Of a DNA stretch of 64,000 nt, positions 10,431 to 19,956 are shown piece by piece. The notes beneath the pieces are model-generated. The model was not told where the DNA came from and did not search any database. It saw only the letters and a list, made by a program, of their open reading frames with translations. The DNA comes from Kribbella sp. VKM Ac-2569 (GTDB lineage Bacteria > Actinomycetota > Actinomycetes > Propionibacteriales > Kribbellaceae): assembly GCF_004216905.1 (NCBI RefSeq), contig NZ_SGXJ01000002.1:620001-684000 (forward strand), in the 5' to 3' direction. The translations under genes were made by a program, and so were the position numbers. Each line of letters starts with the position of its first letter. Within the stretch, counting starts at the first letter, position 1.

Positions 10431-11002
10431 GAGTTGTACTTCCCTTGAGTCGCCTCGAGGCCGTCGGTGAGCAGGGATTCGACCGCGTCCGCGGTCCGGT
10501 CGACGGCGAACGGAAGATCCTTGCGTTCGGTCGAGGAGAACTCGTTGAGGACGAAGTCGGCGGGCGCCTGCCGGCCCGGCGGACGACCCACACCGAACCG
10601 GACTCGATAGTACTCACCGGTGCCAAGCGATTTGCGCAGCGATTTCAGCCCGTTGTGGCCGTTGTCGCCGCCGCCGAACTTGCACCGCAGGACACCGAAG
10701 TCGATGTCCAGCTCGTCGTGCAGCACGACCAGGTTGGCCGGGTCCAGCTTGAAGAACTTCAGCAACCCGGAGACCGGCCCGCCGGACTCGTTCATGTACG
10801 AGCGGGGCTTGGCCAGGACCGTCCGCAGGCCGCTGATCCGGGTCTCGATCACCTCGGCCTTGGCCTGCTTGCTCTGCTTCCACTTCGCACCGGTCCGGGC
10901 CGCCAGCTCGTCGGCGACCAGGTGCCCGATGTTGTGCCGGGTGCGGGCATACGAAGGGCCGGGATTCCCCAGTCCGACGACCAACCACACGTCGTCCGCC
11001 AC
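10427..11002 (-). CDS. pth: Peptidyl-tRNA hydrolase
   Basis: Releases tRNA from prematurely dropped peptidyl-tRNA. At 191 residues it has family length. The VGLGNPGPSYARTRHNIG motif carries the catalytic His at about 22. YMNESGGPV provides the conserved Asn, and LVVLHDELDIDFG the conserved Asp. GGGDNGHNGLKS is also intact. The GTG start lies 43 bp after rplY, and the stop overlaps mfd by 4 bases, giving the common actinobacterial rplY-pth-mfd order. Confidence 0.97.
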   Translation of the reverse strand: MADDVWLVVGLGNPGPSYARTRHNIGHLVADELAARTGAKWKQSKQAKAEVIETRISGLRTVLAKPRSYMNESGGPVSGLLKFFKLDPANLVVLHDELDIDFGVLRCKFGGGDNGHNGLKSLRKSLGTGEYYRVRFGVGRPPGRQAPADFVLNEFSSTERKDLPFAVDRTADAVESLLTDGLEATQGKYNS

Positions 11003-11045
11003 GGATCCCGGCCCTCCCGAAGATGTCTGGTGCTGCGGCAGCAGG

Positions 11046-11690
11046 CTACTCGGCCGCGGCGGCCACCGGCTCCTCGGCCGCGGTCGGCTCGTCGCGCTCG
11101 ATGCCGGCTTCGGCCTCGGCCTCGGCCAGCTCGGCCTCGGCCTGCTCGGCGGTCTGCTGGGCCGTGATGTTCACGACCAGGGTGTCCGGCTCGATGGCCA
11201 GCGTCGTACCGGCCGGCAGCTGCAGATCGGACGCGTGGATCTGGGCGCCGACCTCCAGGCCCTCGATCGAGACGGTGACGCCGTCCGGGATGTGCGTCGC
11301 CTCGGCCTCGACCAGGATGCTCTGCGCCTCCAGCACGACCAGGGCGTCGCTGACGGCCTCGCCCTCGAGGTGCACCGCGATGTCGACCTGAACCTTCTCG
11401 CCGCGGCGGACGATGACCAGGTCGACGTGCTCGATGAAGCCCTTGATCGGGTCGCGCTGGACCTGCTTCGGCAGCGCCAGGTGGGACTCGCCGTCCTCGA
11501 CCTCGATCAGCAGCAGGGCGTTGGCGGTCTTCAGGGCCAGCATGGTGTCGTGACCGGGCAGCGTGATGTGCACCGGGTCACTGCCGTGGCCGTAGAGGAC
11601 GGCGGGAACCTTGTTGTCCCGGCGGATTCGGCGGGCAGCTCCCTTGCCGAACTCCGTACGCGATTCGGCGTGGATCTTGACCTCGGCCAC
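11046..11690 (-). CDS. rplY: Large ribosomal subunit protein bL25 (Ctc type)
   Basis: 5S rRNA-binding ribosomal protein in the long Ctc form (214 residues). The N-terminal L25 domain (about 1-95) includes RTEFGKGAARRIRRD and VPAVLYGHG. A C-terminal TL5/CTC beta domain follows. The last 40 residues are an acidic Ala/Glu-rich tail built from imperfect repeats of Ala-Glu units, typical of actinobacterial forms. GTG start. First gene of the rplY-pth-mfd series. Confidence 0.95.
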   Translation of the reverse strand: MAEVKIHAESRTEFGKGAARRIRRDNKVPAVLYGHGSDPVHITLPGHDTMLALKTANALLLIEVEDGESHLALPKQVQRDPIKGFIEHVDLVIVRRGEKVQVDIAVHLEGEAVSDALVVLEAQSILVEAEATHIPDGVTVSIEGLEVGAQIHASDLQLPAGTTLAIEPDTLVVNITAQQTAEQAEAELAEAEAEAGIERDEPTAAEEPVAAAAE

Positions 11691-11979
11691 GAGATGAACT
11701 CCTCAAAAGCGTTGCGGTGATCAGTTGTCTGGATGGAACTCGGCTGCGGCCTCAGCGGGCGCCTGCTGACCCCGAGAAGGCGTCAGGCAACGAACCACCG
11801 CGTCGATCACGGAGCCGCGCCCAACAGTTCACGGGGGGCGTCCCTCGCCGAGGCAACCAAAACAGTCTACCCACGAGCGCGGCCAGACGGGAAATCCGTC
11901 CCGCCGAGGCACTTTGCTCCAGGTACGACGGGCTTCCGGTGAGCGCTTTTCCGGACCCTGGATTCGGTACGTTGCCCGG

Positions 11980-12648
11980 GTGATCTCGCCGTACGCCGTG
12001 CTCAGCCTGCTGTTCCCGATCGTCCTGATCGGTGGCGTAGGCGGGCTGATCGTCTGGCATGTGCGACGCCGGCAGGAGCTGCTGAGGCGGCGCGCCGCGC
12101 AGGTGGCGTCGGTCGGGTGGTACCCGGTCCCGCCGAACCCGTGGCTGCAGCAGGTCGCCGCGAACCTGTTCCGGGAGGGCGAGCCGGGTGAGACGTACGC
12201 CGGCGTGTACCAGGGTCGCGGCCTGTGCGTCCTCGACTACACGTACGTCACCAGCAACGGCAAGACCACGCAGACGCACACCGTCAACCTGGTCGCGCTG
12301 ACCCTCCCGGTCGCGCTGCCACCGCTCACGGTGCGACACGAATCGGGCCTGCGGCGGATTCTCCGCGGGCGCGATCTCGAACTGGAGAACCAGCAGTTCA
12401 ACGACCAGTTCCGGGTGGAGTGCCTCGACGACCGGTACGCGTCGGCCGTCATGCACCCCCGGATGATGGAGTGCGTGCTGTTCAACCCGGGCCTGGAGTG
12501 GCAGATCGCCGGGAGCGCGTTCGTGTCCTGGTCGGTCGACGGGTTCGTCGTACCGGATGTGCTGGCCCGGCTGGACGCGATGACGCGGCTGATCGACCTG
12601 ATCCCGCCGTTCGTACTGCGCGACTACGGGCAGCCGACGTTCAGCTGA
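11980..12648 (+). CDS. Single-pass membrane protein of unknown function
   Basis: A 222-residue protein with one N-terminal membrane helix (about 5-25, LLFPIVLIGGVGGLIVWH), a basic stop-transfer region (RRRQELLRRR) and a cytoplasmic domain of about 180 residues with no motif I recognise. The GTG at 11980 places the helix at the N-terminus. It is transcribed divergently from rplY. Its 3' end overlaps the oxidoreductase gene by 8 bp in convergent orientation. Confidence 0.65.
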   Translation: MISPYAVLSLLFPIVLIGGVGGLIVWHVRRRQELLRRRAAQVASVGWYPVPPNPWLQQVAANLFREGEPGETYAGVYQGRGLCVLDYTYVTSNGKTTQTHTVNLVALTLPVALPPLTVRHESGLRRILRGRDLELENQQFNDQFRVECLDDRYASAVMHPRMMECVLFNPGLEWQIAGSAFVSWSVDGFVVPDVLARLDAMTRLIDLIPPFVLRDYGQPTFS

Positions 12649-13402
12649 GTCTGGTCCAGACCTGACGGAGGGCTCGGGCCGCGTCGCCTTCGAGTCCTGC
12701 GGCGTCCAAGGTCTCGGCCAGTTCGTCGAACTCCGGGCCCCAGCGCCAGGCGACGCTGCGGAGCTGGTCCGGGAGACCCGGGTCCTTCAGCGAGCCGCCG
12801 TCCGCGCGGGTCTGCTGGGCGATCAGCGCTTCGGTCACACCGTGCTTCTCGGCCAGCTGGAAAGCGAGCACGGCCAGCGCCGCCTTGCCCTTGTTGTAAA
12901 GGGCGTACGACGATTTCGCCGCGCTGGCCGCACCTGGTTCGGAGCCGACCACCATCGGGGTGACCGCCGTACCGGCCCACAACGTGGCGACCTGGTCGGC
13001 CGCCGTACCGGACAGCATCAGATGCGTCGGGCTAGGGCCACCAGTCGGCGGCGGCCCGACCACGCCGGCGTCGACGAACGTCGCATCGGGTACGGCGGAC
13101 TGGGCCTCACGGAGTGACGCCGGGGACAGCGGGTTCGCCTCGACGTACAAGCCGGCGAAGCCCGCCGCGCCGACCTGCTTGGCGATGTCGACGGCACCCT
13201 GCGGTGCACACGAACACAGCACTGCCTCGGCGCCACCGACCGCGTCGTCAAACGACGCACCGATCAGTCCGGCCTCGTCGGCCCGCGCCTTGGAAGCGGC
13301 ACTGCGACCGTCCGGCACCCAGCGCACCTCATGGCCGGCCGCGACCAGTTGCGCCGCGAGCTTCGAGCCCATCGCACCGGGATGGAAGACAGCGATTCGC
13401 AT
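12641..13402 (-). CDS. NAD(P)-dependent 6-phosphogluconate-dehydrogenase-like oxidoreductase
   Basis: A 253-residue beta-hydroxyacid-dehydrogenase-like protein. The N-terminal Rossmann fold begins MRIAVFHPGAMGSKLAAQL (GxGxxG-type loop as GAMGS). A Gly-rich VDAGVVGPPPTGG turn corresponds to the substrate loop. The helical C-terminal part (AAKSSYALYNKGKAALA) carries the expected catalytic Lys. It resembles the group with a DUF1932-type C-terminal domain. Substrate unknown. Downstream of the two-component genes on the same strand, gap 24 bp. Confidence 0.83.
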   Translation of the reverse strand: MRIAVFHPGAMGSKLAAQLVAAGHEVRWVPDGRSAASKARADEAGLIGASFDDAVGGAEAVLCSCAPQGAVDIAKQVGAAGFAGLYVEANPLSPASLREAQSAVPDATFVDAGVVGPPPTGGPSPTHLMLSGTAADQVATLWAGTAVTPMVVGSEPGAASAAKSSYALYNKGKAALAVLAFQLAEKHGVTEALIAQQTRADGGSLKDPGLPDQLRSVAWRWGPEFDELAETLDAAGLEGDAARALRQVWTRLS

Positions 13403-13426
13403 GGCGCCAGTCCTTCGGGAGAGCGG

Positions 13427-14068
13427 TCAGTGCCCTCCAAGATAGGCGAGGACCGCGAGCACCCGGCGGTGCTGTTCGTCGTTGGTGAGCAGGCCGAGCT
13501 TCGCCAGGATGCTGCCGACGTGCGTCTCGACGGTCCGCTCGGTCAGGAACAGCCGCCGGCCGATGCCGACGTTCGTGCAGCCCTCGGCCATCAGCGCGAG
13601 TACTTCGCGCTCGCGCGGCGTCAGCGGCGCCAGGCGGTCGTCGGCCTGCCGCCGGCCGATCAAGCGGCTGACGACTTCCGGATCGAGGGCCGACCCACCG
13701 GCCGCGACCCGATTCAGGGCATCGAGGAACTCGTCGACCGCCAGCACGCGGTCCTTGAGCAGGTAGCCGAAGCGACCGGTCGCGACCAGCTCGACGGAGT
13801 GCCGGGTCTCGACATGTTGGGAGAGCAGCACGATCCCGAGTTCGGGGTGCAGCACTCGAAGCCGGCGGGCGGCCCGGGCACCGTCGTCGGTCCCGTCGGG
13901 CGGCATCCGCACGTCGATCACAGCTAGGTCCGGCCGGGCTTCCTCGACCACCGTCAGCAGGCTCGTGGCGTCCGCGGCGAGGCCGGCGATCTCGTGCCCC
14001 GCATCGGCCAGGAGACGCGCCAGCCCTTCCCGGAACAGCGCCGAGTCCTCGCCGATCACGATTCGCAC
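13427..14068 (-). CDS. NarL/FixJ-type response regulator
   Basis: A 213-residue regulator with an N-terminal receiver ([16 protein letters not shown], phosphoacceptor Asp in LAVIDVRMP) and a C-terminal LuxR helix-turn-helix ([15 protein letters not shown] through [16 protein letters not shown]). The GTG start at 14068 lies inside the 3' end of the kinase gene, a 13-bp overlap that supports co-translation and pairing. Target genes are unknown. The membrane protein at 16161 is divergent and a plausible neighbour target. Confidence 0.92.
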   Translation of the reverse strand: MRIVIGEDSALFREGLARLLADAGHEIAGLAADATSLLTVVEEARPDLAVIDVRMPPDGTDDGARAARRLRVLHPELGIVLLSQHVETRHSVELVATGRFGYLLKDRVLAVDEFLDALNRVAAGGSALDPEVVSRLIGRRQADDRLAPLTPREREVLALMAEGCTNVGIGRRLFLTERTVETHVGSILAKLGLLTNDEQHRRVLAVLAYLGGH

Positions 14069-16023
14069 GGCAGCACCGCCTCCACCGTCGTACCGCGGCC
14101 CGCCGGGCTCCGCAGCTCCAGCGCACCGCCGACCGCCGCGACCCGGTCGAGCAGTCCGCTCAGCCCCGAGCCGGGACGCGGTACGGCTCCCCCGCACCCG
14201 TCGTCCTCGATCTGGACCCGCATCGCATCGGCCGACCGCGCCACCCGGACCACGATCGAGGTGGCGTTCGCGTATTTCGCCGCGTTCGTCACCGCCTCGG
14301 CGGCCACGAAGTACGCCGTTGTCGCGAGCTCCTCGGGCAGATCGGCCGGGATCTGCAGCCGGACCGGTATCGGCAGCGACTGGGTGATCGCGCTCAACGC
14401 GGCATGCAATCCGTCGTCCAGGCTGGTCGGGCGCAGTCCGTGGGCGATCTGCCGCAACTCGGCGACCGCGGTCCCGAGCTCGGCGACGCCCTGATCGAGC
14501 AGTCCGTTCACGTCGACTGTCCCGTCGTCCAAGTGCCGCTGAGCCAGCCGCATCGCCATCCCCAACGCGACCAACCGCTGCTGCGCGCCATCGTGCAGAT
14601 CCCGCTCCAGCCGCCGCCGCTCCTCATCACCCGCCTGCACCAGCCGCGCGCGGCTCGCAGCCACCTCGCGTAAGGCTCCGGCGAGCTCCGCCCGCAGCCG
14701 CGTCACCTCCACCAGACTGGCCGCGGCGGCCGCCACAGCCTTCAGTACGGCGGGAGACGTCACGCCGGATGCGAGTACGCCGATCTGCTCACCGCCCAAC
14801 AGCACCGGGATCAGCCGGGGCTCGGCCACCGGCGCTCCTGCGGCGTCGACGAAGCGGGATGCTCCCGGGATCAGCAGGCCGACGCGAAGGGCCGGATCGC
14901 GGAGCGCGCTGCGCAGCGCGGACTCGAGGTCCTCGGGCTGGGCATGCTCGGTGTGGATCCGATGCTGCAGATCCTCGATCGCCAGCAGCGCGGCACGTCG
15001 CGGTGGATAGAGCCGCCGGTCGACGGCACGTTGCAGTCGGGTTCGCAACGGCGCCAGGATCAACGCACACACGGCCGTTGCGGCCGCCGCGACAACAGCC
15101 GAGTCGCGGCCCAGCACTAGTCCGAGTGAGACGGCTGCGACGGCGTACGTGCCCAGCAGGACGACCATCACGATGCTGTAGCTGACGGTGTCGGCCAGGA
15201 CTCGGTCGACGTCGTACAGGTCGTGCCGGAGCATCGCCACCGCGACGGAGGTCGGGAGGGACACCAGCGTGACGATCCCGAAGACGGTCGCCACGATGCC
15301 GCTGTGACCAGTGACGAGGATTTCGGCCAGGCACACGAGCGGGTAGACGACGGCGGCCAGGCCTGCGAGTAGCAGCCACTTCAGCTGCGCACGGACTGTG
15401 CCGGTCGAACCGCGGTACCGGATCGCCACCGGAACGACCGCGGTCAGACAGAGCGCCAGGAACCCGAAGAACACGACCTCGCTCAGCACACCAAGGACTC
15501 CGGACAGCGGCAGGTACGGCCGAGGCAGGTCCTGGAGCGGCGACAGGAACGGTTCCGAGGCGAACGCACCAAAGGCCTGCTGGCCTATGCCGAGCACCAG
15601 CAACGCCAGGGGAACCGGGCGCCACCGAGGACTCACGAGCTGACCTGTCGGGAAGTAGAGCAGCAGGAAGGCGACCGCGGCCAGCAGCCACCAGCCGCTC
15701 TCGCCGAGCCAGGCGACTACTCGACTATCCAGCGGCAAGCGCCCCGGATCGTGTACGACGGCGTTGTAGTAGACGTCGCGTGCGGTCAGGAACACGGCGA
15801 TCGCGCCGATCCAGCCGAGGATCGCCCCGACCGGGTTGGCCGGCTGCCGGCGGACGATCGCGAGTCCGAGTGCTGCGATCGCGGTTCCGATCGCTGCCAG
15901 GCCGATGAAGTTCCGCAGCGTGTGCGGGCCGGTGCGGTACGCGACCAACAGCCAGGAGCTTCCCGCCACGAGCGTCAGAACGAGCAGGAAGGTACCGAGC
16001 GCGACCCACCGCGGCCACCGCAT
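14056..16023 (-). CDS. Multi-pass membrane histidine kinase (HisKA_3 type)
   Basis: A 655-residue sensor kinase with about nine to ten membrane helices in the first 330 residues and a GAF-like linker. The HisKA_3 box [18 protein letters not shown] carries the phosphoacceptor His. An HATPase domain ([30 protein letters not shown]) follows. The ATG at 16023 is chosen because longer in-frame starts run into the divergent gene's control region. Paired with the response regulator at 13427-14068. Confidence 0.92.
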   Translation of the reverse strand: MRWPRWVALGTFLLVLTLVAGSSWLLVAYRTGPHTLRNFIGLAAIGTAIAALGLAIVRRQPANPVGAILGWIGAIAVFLTARDVYYNAVVHDPGRLPLDSRVVAWLGESGWWLLAAVAFLLLYFPTGQLVSPRWRPVPLALLVLGIGQQAFGAFASEPFLSPLQDLPRPYLPLSGVLGVLSEVVFFGFLALCLTAVVPVAIRYRGSTGTVRAQLKWLLLAGLAAVVYPLVCLAEILVTGHSGIVATVFGIVTLVSLPTSVAVAMLRHDLYDVDRVLADTVSYSIVMVVLLGTYAVAAVSLGLVLGRDSAVVAAAATAVCALILAPLRTRLQRAVDRRLYPPRRAALLAIEDLQHRIHTEHAQPEDLESALRSALRDPALRVGLLIPGASRFVDAAGAPVAEPRLIPVLLGGEQIGVLASGVTSPAVLKAVAAAAASLVEVTRLRAELAGALREVAASRARLVQAGDEERRRLERDLHDGAQQRLVALGMAMRLAQRHLDDGTVDVNGLLDQGVAELGTAVAELRQIAHGLRPTSLDDGLHAALSAITQSLPIPVRLQIPADLPEELATTAYFVAAEAVTNAAKYANATSIVVRVARSADAMRVQIEDDGCGGAVPRPGSGLSGLLDRVAAVGGALELRSPAGRGTTVEAVLPCES

Positions 16024-16160
16024 GTCGTCAGAGTAAGGCCGGTTCCGGCCGGATGACTCCGAGCCAGCACGGAGAACCGGGTCCGTGCTCCCTGCGATGT
16101 GCCGACCGGCCATGCGGACGTTCGCTGGAACTGTCCGAATTACTCGCGGGAGGGGTCCCG

Positions 16161-16844
16161 ATGTCCACCACAACTGTCCGGCCGAACGTCGTACCGGCCG
16201 ATCCTGTCACCCGCCGGCGCATCGGCGCGCTCGGCCTCGTACTCACCATCAGCAATGTCATCGCGACGCCCGGCGGAGTGCTCTGGCCCGAACCGTCCGG
16301 CGGCGGCGAGACCTACTCGTACGCCGACATCCAGCCACTGCGGGACCGCTGGTGGGGCCTGCTGGTCGTCCTGAGCATCAGCGCGCTCCTCGGCGTACCG
16401 GCTCAGGCCTTCCTCACCACCTACCTCGTCCGCCAGCGCGGTGCGGCGTGGGCCACGACCGGCGGGTTCCTGATCTGGATCGGGATCGCGGTCCAGGCGG
16501 TCGGTGTCGGCCTGCTCGCAGCGACGTACTACGTCGCCACCGGGGTCGATGCCACAACGGGTGGAGCGGTGATCGACAAAGCGAACGACGACCTGCTGCA
16601 CCTGTTCGGCCCGCTGCTCGCCGGCGCGCTGGTGGTCGCCCTCGGAACGGTGATCCAGGCGGTCGGATTGTGGCGGTCGCACGCCGTACCGCGCTGGGTT
16701 CCGCTCCTCGTACTGTTCGTCGTGGTCAGTTTCGTGGTGCCCGGCAACGGGTGGATCGGGCTGGCCGTCCAGATCCCGATGGCGGCCGGCGGGATCGCCA
16801 TCGCGTACTACGCGTGGCGCCGGGCCGCCGTCGGCACCCTCTAG
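16161..16844 (+). CDS. Multi-pass membrane protein of unknown function
   Basis: A 227-residue protein with about six hydrophobic helices. A periplasmic-looking loop (PEPSGGGETYSYADI) follows helix 1. GGGAGGGG lies just upstream of the ATG. It is divergent from the histidine kinase gene, so it may answer to that system. Its TAG stop overlaps the prs stop from the other strand (bases 16841-16844), so the two genes end on each other. No family assigned. Confidence 0.75.
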   Translation: MSTTTVRPNVVPADPVTRRRIGALGLVLTISNVIATPGGVLWPEPSGGGETYSYADIQPLRDRWWGLLVVLSISALLGVPAQAFLTTYLVRQRGAAWATTGGFLIWIGIAVQAVGVGLLAATYYVATGVDATTGGAVIDKANDDLLHLFGPLLAGALVVALGTVIQAVGLWRSHAVPRWVPLLVLFVVVSFVVPGNGWIGLAVQIPMAAGGIAIAYYAWRRAAVGTL

Positions 16845-17821
16845 GCGCGGCCGTCGAACAGACTGGTCACCGAGCCGTCCTCGAAGACCTCGCGGATGGC
16901 TCGGCTGATCAGCGGCGCGATCGACAGCTCGGTGAGCTTGTCGAAGCGGCGCTCCTCGGCAATCGGCAGCGTGTTGGTGACGATCACCTCGCTGGCCTGG
17001 CAGTTCTTCAGCCGGTCCACCGCGGGGCCGGACAGGATCGCGTGCGTCGCGGCGATGACGACGCCCGCGGCGCCCTCGGCGTACAGGGCGTCGGCCGCCT
17101 TGGTGATGGTGCCGGCGGTGTCGATCATGTCGTCGACCAGGATGCAGACCCGGCCCTTGACCTCACCGACGACCCGGTTCGCGACCGTCTCGTTCGGGCG
17201 GTCGATGTCACGGGTCTTGTGGATGAAGGCCAGCGGCGCGTTGTTCAGCCGCGCCGACCACTGCTCGGCCACCTTGATCCGGCCGGCGTCCGGGGAGACC
17301 ACGGCCAGCTGCTGGTCGCCGTACTTCTGCCGCACGTAGTCGCTCAGGATCGGCAGCGCCATCAGGTGGTCCACCGGGCCGTCGAAGAAGCCCTGGATCT
17401 GCGAGGTGTGCAGGTCCACGCAGATCAGCCGGTTGGCGCCCGCGGTCTTGAACAGGTCGGCCATCAGCCGGGCCGAGATCGGCTCCCGGCCGCGGTGCTT
17501 CTTGTCCTGTCGCGCGTACCCGTAGAACGGGAGCACCACGGTGATCCGCTTGGCCGACGCCCGCTTCAGCGCGTCGACCATGATCAACTGCTCCATGATC
17601 CACTCGTTGATCGGCGAGGTGTGGCTCTGGATCACGAACGCATCGCTGCCCCGGACCGACTCCTCGAACCGGACGTAGATCTCGCCGTTGGCGAAGTCGT
17701 ACGCCTGGGTCGGGACCAGGCCGGACCCGAGCTCCGTGGCCACCTCCTCGGCGAGACCGGGATGCGCCCGGCCGGAGAAAACCATCAGGTTCTTCTCGGT
17801 GGTTCGTTTCATCCCGCTCAT
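16841..17821 (-). CDS. prs: Ribose-phosphate pyrophosphokinase (PRPP synthetase)
   Basis: Makes PRPP from ribose 5-phosphate and ATP for nucleotide, His and Trp synthesis. The 326-residue protein shows DFANGEIYVRFEESVRG, the ATP-binding FYGYARQDKKHRGREPI flexible region, the metal-binding VDLHTSQIQGFFDGPVDH and the PRPP loop VCILVDDMIDTAGTI. GGGAGG precedes the ATG at 17821 with good spacing. It lies 30 bp after glmU, the usual actinobacterial glmU-prs pair. Confidence 0.97.
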   Translation of the reverse strand: MSGMKRTTEKNLMVFSGRAHPGLAEEVATELGSGLVPTQAYDFANGEIYVRFEESVRGSDAFVIQSHTSPINEWIMEQLIMVDALKRASAKRITVVLPFYGYARQDKKHRGREPISARLMADLFKTAGANRLICVDLHTSQIQGFFDGPVDHLMALPILSDYVRQKYGDQQLAVVSPDAGRIKVAEQWSARLNNAPLAFIHKTRDIDRPNETVANRVVGEVKGRVCILVDDMIDTAGTITKAADALYAEGAAGVVIAATHAILSGPAVDRLKNCQASEVIVTNTLPIAEERRFDKLTELSIAPLISRAIREVFEDGSVTSLFDGRA

Positions 17822-17851
17822 CGCGCGCGCCTCCCGTTGATTCTGTACCGC

Positions 17852-19300
17852 TCAGGCCTGCTCGTCCGGCTGGTCGGCGAGTGCCGCCTCGGCCGCCGCG
17901 GCGGTCTTGGTACCGGGACGCTTGCGGGCGACCCAGCCCTTGATGTTGCGTTGCCGGCCGCGTGCGACCGCGATCTCGCCCGGGCCGACGTCCTCGGTGA
18001 GCGCCGTACCGGCGGCCAGGTAGGCGCCGTCCGCGATCGTCCGCGGAGCGACGATCACCGAGTTACTGCCGATGAACGAGTGCTTGCCGACGTGCGTCGG
18101 GTGCTTCGCGACACCGTCGTAGTTCGCGAAGATCGTGCCGGCGCCGATGTTCGCGCCCTCGCCGATCGTCGCGTCGCCGGCGTACGTCAGGTGCGGGACC
18201 TTGGCGCCGTCGCCGATGGTGGAGTTCTTGGTCTCCACGAAGGTGCCGATCTTGCCCTTCACGCCGAGCCTGGTGCCCGGGCGCAGGTACGCGAACGGGC
18301 CGACCGACGCGCCGTCGCCGATCACCGCCAGCGTCCCGTGGGTGCGGATGATCGTCGCGTTCTCGCCGATCTCCAGGTCCGTCAGGGTGGTGTCCGGGCC
18401 GATCGTCGTACCGCTGCCGACCGTGGTGGCGCCGTGCAACTGGGTGTTCGGAAGCAGGGTGACGTCGCGGGCGAGCTGGACGGTCTGGTCGACCCAGGTC
18501 GTGTTCGGGTCGACGATCGTGACGCCCTCGCGCATCAGGCGGGTGAGGGTACGGCGGTTCAGCTCGGCGCGGAGCGTGGCGAGCTGGAGCCGGTCGTTGA
18601 CGCCCTCGGTCTGCATCTCGTCGCCGGTGACGTGCGAACCGACCCGCTTGCCGTCGGTCCGGGCGATGGCGATCACGTCGGTCAGGTAGAGCTCGCCCTG
18701 GGCGTTGTCGGTGGTGAGCCGGCTGAGACCGTCCCGCAGGGTGGCCGCGTCGAAGACGTAGATCCCGGCGTTGATCTCGTCGATCGCCCGCTGCTCCGCG
18801 GTGGCGTCCTTGTGCTCGACGATCGCGGCGACAGTGCCGTCCGCGCCCTGCACGATCCGCCCGTACCCGGTCGGGTCGGGGACCCGCGCGGTCAGGACGG
18901 TGACCGCGTTGCCGTGCTTGTCGTGCTCGGCGATCAGGTCGTGGAGCGTCTCCGCCTCGAGCAGCGGGACGTCGCCGGAGGTGACGATCACCGAGCCGTC
19001 GAAGTCGGCCGGTACGGCGGTCAGCCCGGCGCGGACCGCGTCGCCGGTGCCCAGCTGCTGCTCCTGGACGGCGGTGCGGGCCTCCGGGTCGACGACCTTG
19101 AGATGCTCCTCGACCAGTTCGCGGCCGTTGCCGACCACGACCACGAGGTGTTCGGGGCTGAGCGCCCGGGCGGTCAGCACGGCATGCCCGACGAGACTGC
19201 GCCCGCCGATCTCGTGCAACACCTTCGGGGTCGCCGATTTCATCCGGGTGCCCAGACCGGCGGCCATGATGACAACCGCCGCGGGGCGATGGGAAGTCAC
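17852..19300 (-). CDS. glmU: Bifunctional UDP-N-acetylglucosamine pyrophosphorylase / glucosamine-1-phosphate acetyltransferase
   Basis: Last two steps to UDP-GlcNAc for peptidoglycan. The 482-residue protein has an N-terminal nucleotidyltransferase domain (VVIMAAGLGTRMKSATPKV, about 1-230). A left-handed beta-helix acetyltransferase domain follows, built of I/V/T-G hexapeptides, with catalytic His-containing VPHLTYAGDA and the GANIGAGTIFANYDG turn. The short acidic C-terminal tail is normal. GTG start. Head of the glmU-prs unit. Confidence 0.97.
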   Translation of the reverse strand: MTSHRPAAVVIMAAGLGTRMKSATPKVLHEIGGRSLVGHAVLTARALSPEHLVVVVGNGRELVEEHLKVVDPEARTAVQEQQLGTGDAVRAGLTAVPADFDGSVIVTSGDVPLLEAETLHDLIAEHDKHGNAVTVLTARVPDPTGYGRIVQGADGTVAAIVEHKDATAEQRAIDEINAGIYVFDAATLRDGLSRLTTDNAQGELYLTDVIAIARTDGKRVGSHVTGDEMQTEGVNDRLQLATLRAELNRRTLTRLMREGVTIVDPNTTWVDQTVQLARDVTLLPNTQLHGATTVGSGTTIGPDTTLTDLEIGENATIIRTHGTLAVIGDGASVGPFAYLRPGTRLGVKGKIGTFVETKNSTIGDGAKVPHLTYAGDATIGEGANIGAGTIFANYDGVAKHPTHVGKHSFIGSNSVIVAPRTIADGAYLAAGTALTEDVGPGEIAVARGRQRNIKGWVARKRPGTKTAAAAEAALADQPDEQA

Positions 19301-19620
19301 GCGGTCTTCTCCTCGAGTTCCCTGCGAGTTCTTTCGACAAGTATCAGCATGGGCACCCGAAACAGCGCCCGCGCAAGCCTACTTGCTTCCCGGATACCCG
19401 CTCGCACGGGGACGGCGAGACCGATGTCACCCCCACAGGAACAGCCGTCGACCCGACCGGTGACTCTCAGTGATCATCGGGCGGAGTGGGACTCCCGAAA
19501 CCGGGTCCGGGCGCAGGGGTGGGGAACCCAGCGCACCTGGATTGTCCAGCAGGAATCCCCAGCCACACCCCGCCGTCGTCTGCGACGCGTTACATCCGGT
19601 TTTCTGCAAACCTGGAAGGC
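19301..19620. other. Gene-free spacer between glmU and the VOC gene
   Basis: About 320 bp of divergent spacer that must hold the glmU promoter. A small hairpin (GGAGT, three bases, ACTCC) lies near 19485, and GGATT/AATCC arms lie near 19540-19560. Short open frames here show no family features. No RNA gene was recognised. Confidence 0.5.
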
Positions 19621-19956
19621 ATGGCCCTCACACTCGGAGCAGTCATCCTGAACGTCCCGGACACCGGCCCTGCCGCCGAGTTCTGGCGCCAGGCCCTCGA
19701 CCTCACCCCCGACCCGCACAACGGAGATTTCCTCGCTCCACCACCCGGTACCCCGGCCACCAGAGTCCACCTGGACAGCACCGACCGCACCCACCTGGAC
19801 CTCTGGGTAGACAAAGAAACCTCAACCCTGGAAGCCGAAGTAGACCGCCTCATCACCCTCGGCGCAGAACGCGTAAAAGACTGGACCTACCCACCCAACG
19901 CCGACTTCGTAGTCCTGAAAGCCCCCGACGGCACAATCTTCTGCATCATCGGCTGA
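19621..19956 (+). CDS. VOC-superfamily (glyoxalase/dioxygenase-fold) protein
   Basis: A 111-residue single-module VOC protein: LTLGAVILNVPDTGPAAEFW at the start, HLDLWVD in the middle and VLKAPDGTIFCII at the end, the usual beta-alpha-beta-beta-beta repeats. Metal ligands are not clear. GGAAGG directly precedes the ATG. Function could be small-molecule binding, resistance or isomerisation. It overlaps the phosphotransferase gene on the other strand by 11 bp. Confidence 0.8.
   Translation: MALTLGAVILNVPDTGPAAEFWRQALDLTPDPHNGDFLAPPPGTPATRVHLDSTDRTHLDLWVDKETSTLEAEVDRLITLGAERVKDWTYPPNADFVVLKAPDGTIFCIIG

Noticed and set aside
11046..11170. Repeated CCTCGGCC/GCTCGGCC units
   Set aside because: These encode the Ala/Glu-rich tail of bL25 and are codon-level low complexity, not a separate repeat element.
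19427..19609. 60-codon minus-strand frame in the glmU/VOC spacer
   Set aside because: No ribosome site, no family features, and it lies across the likely glmU promoter.
16085..19651. A 1188-codon plus-strand open frame
   Set aside because: It lies antisense to prs and glmU and out of frame in the membrane protein gene. No domain is visible and all three real genes are well supported.
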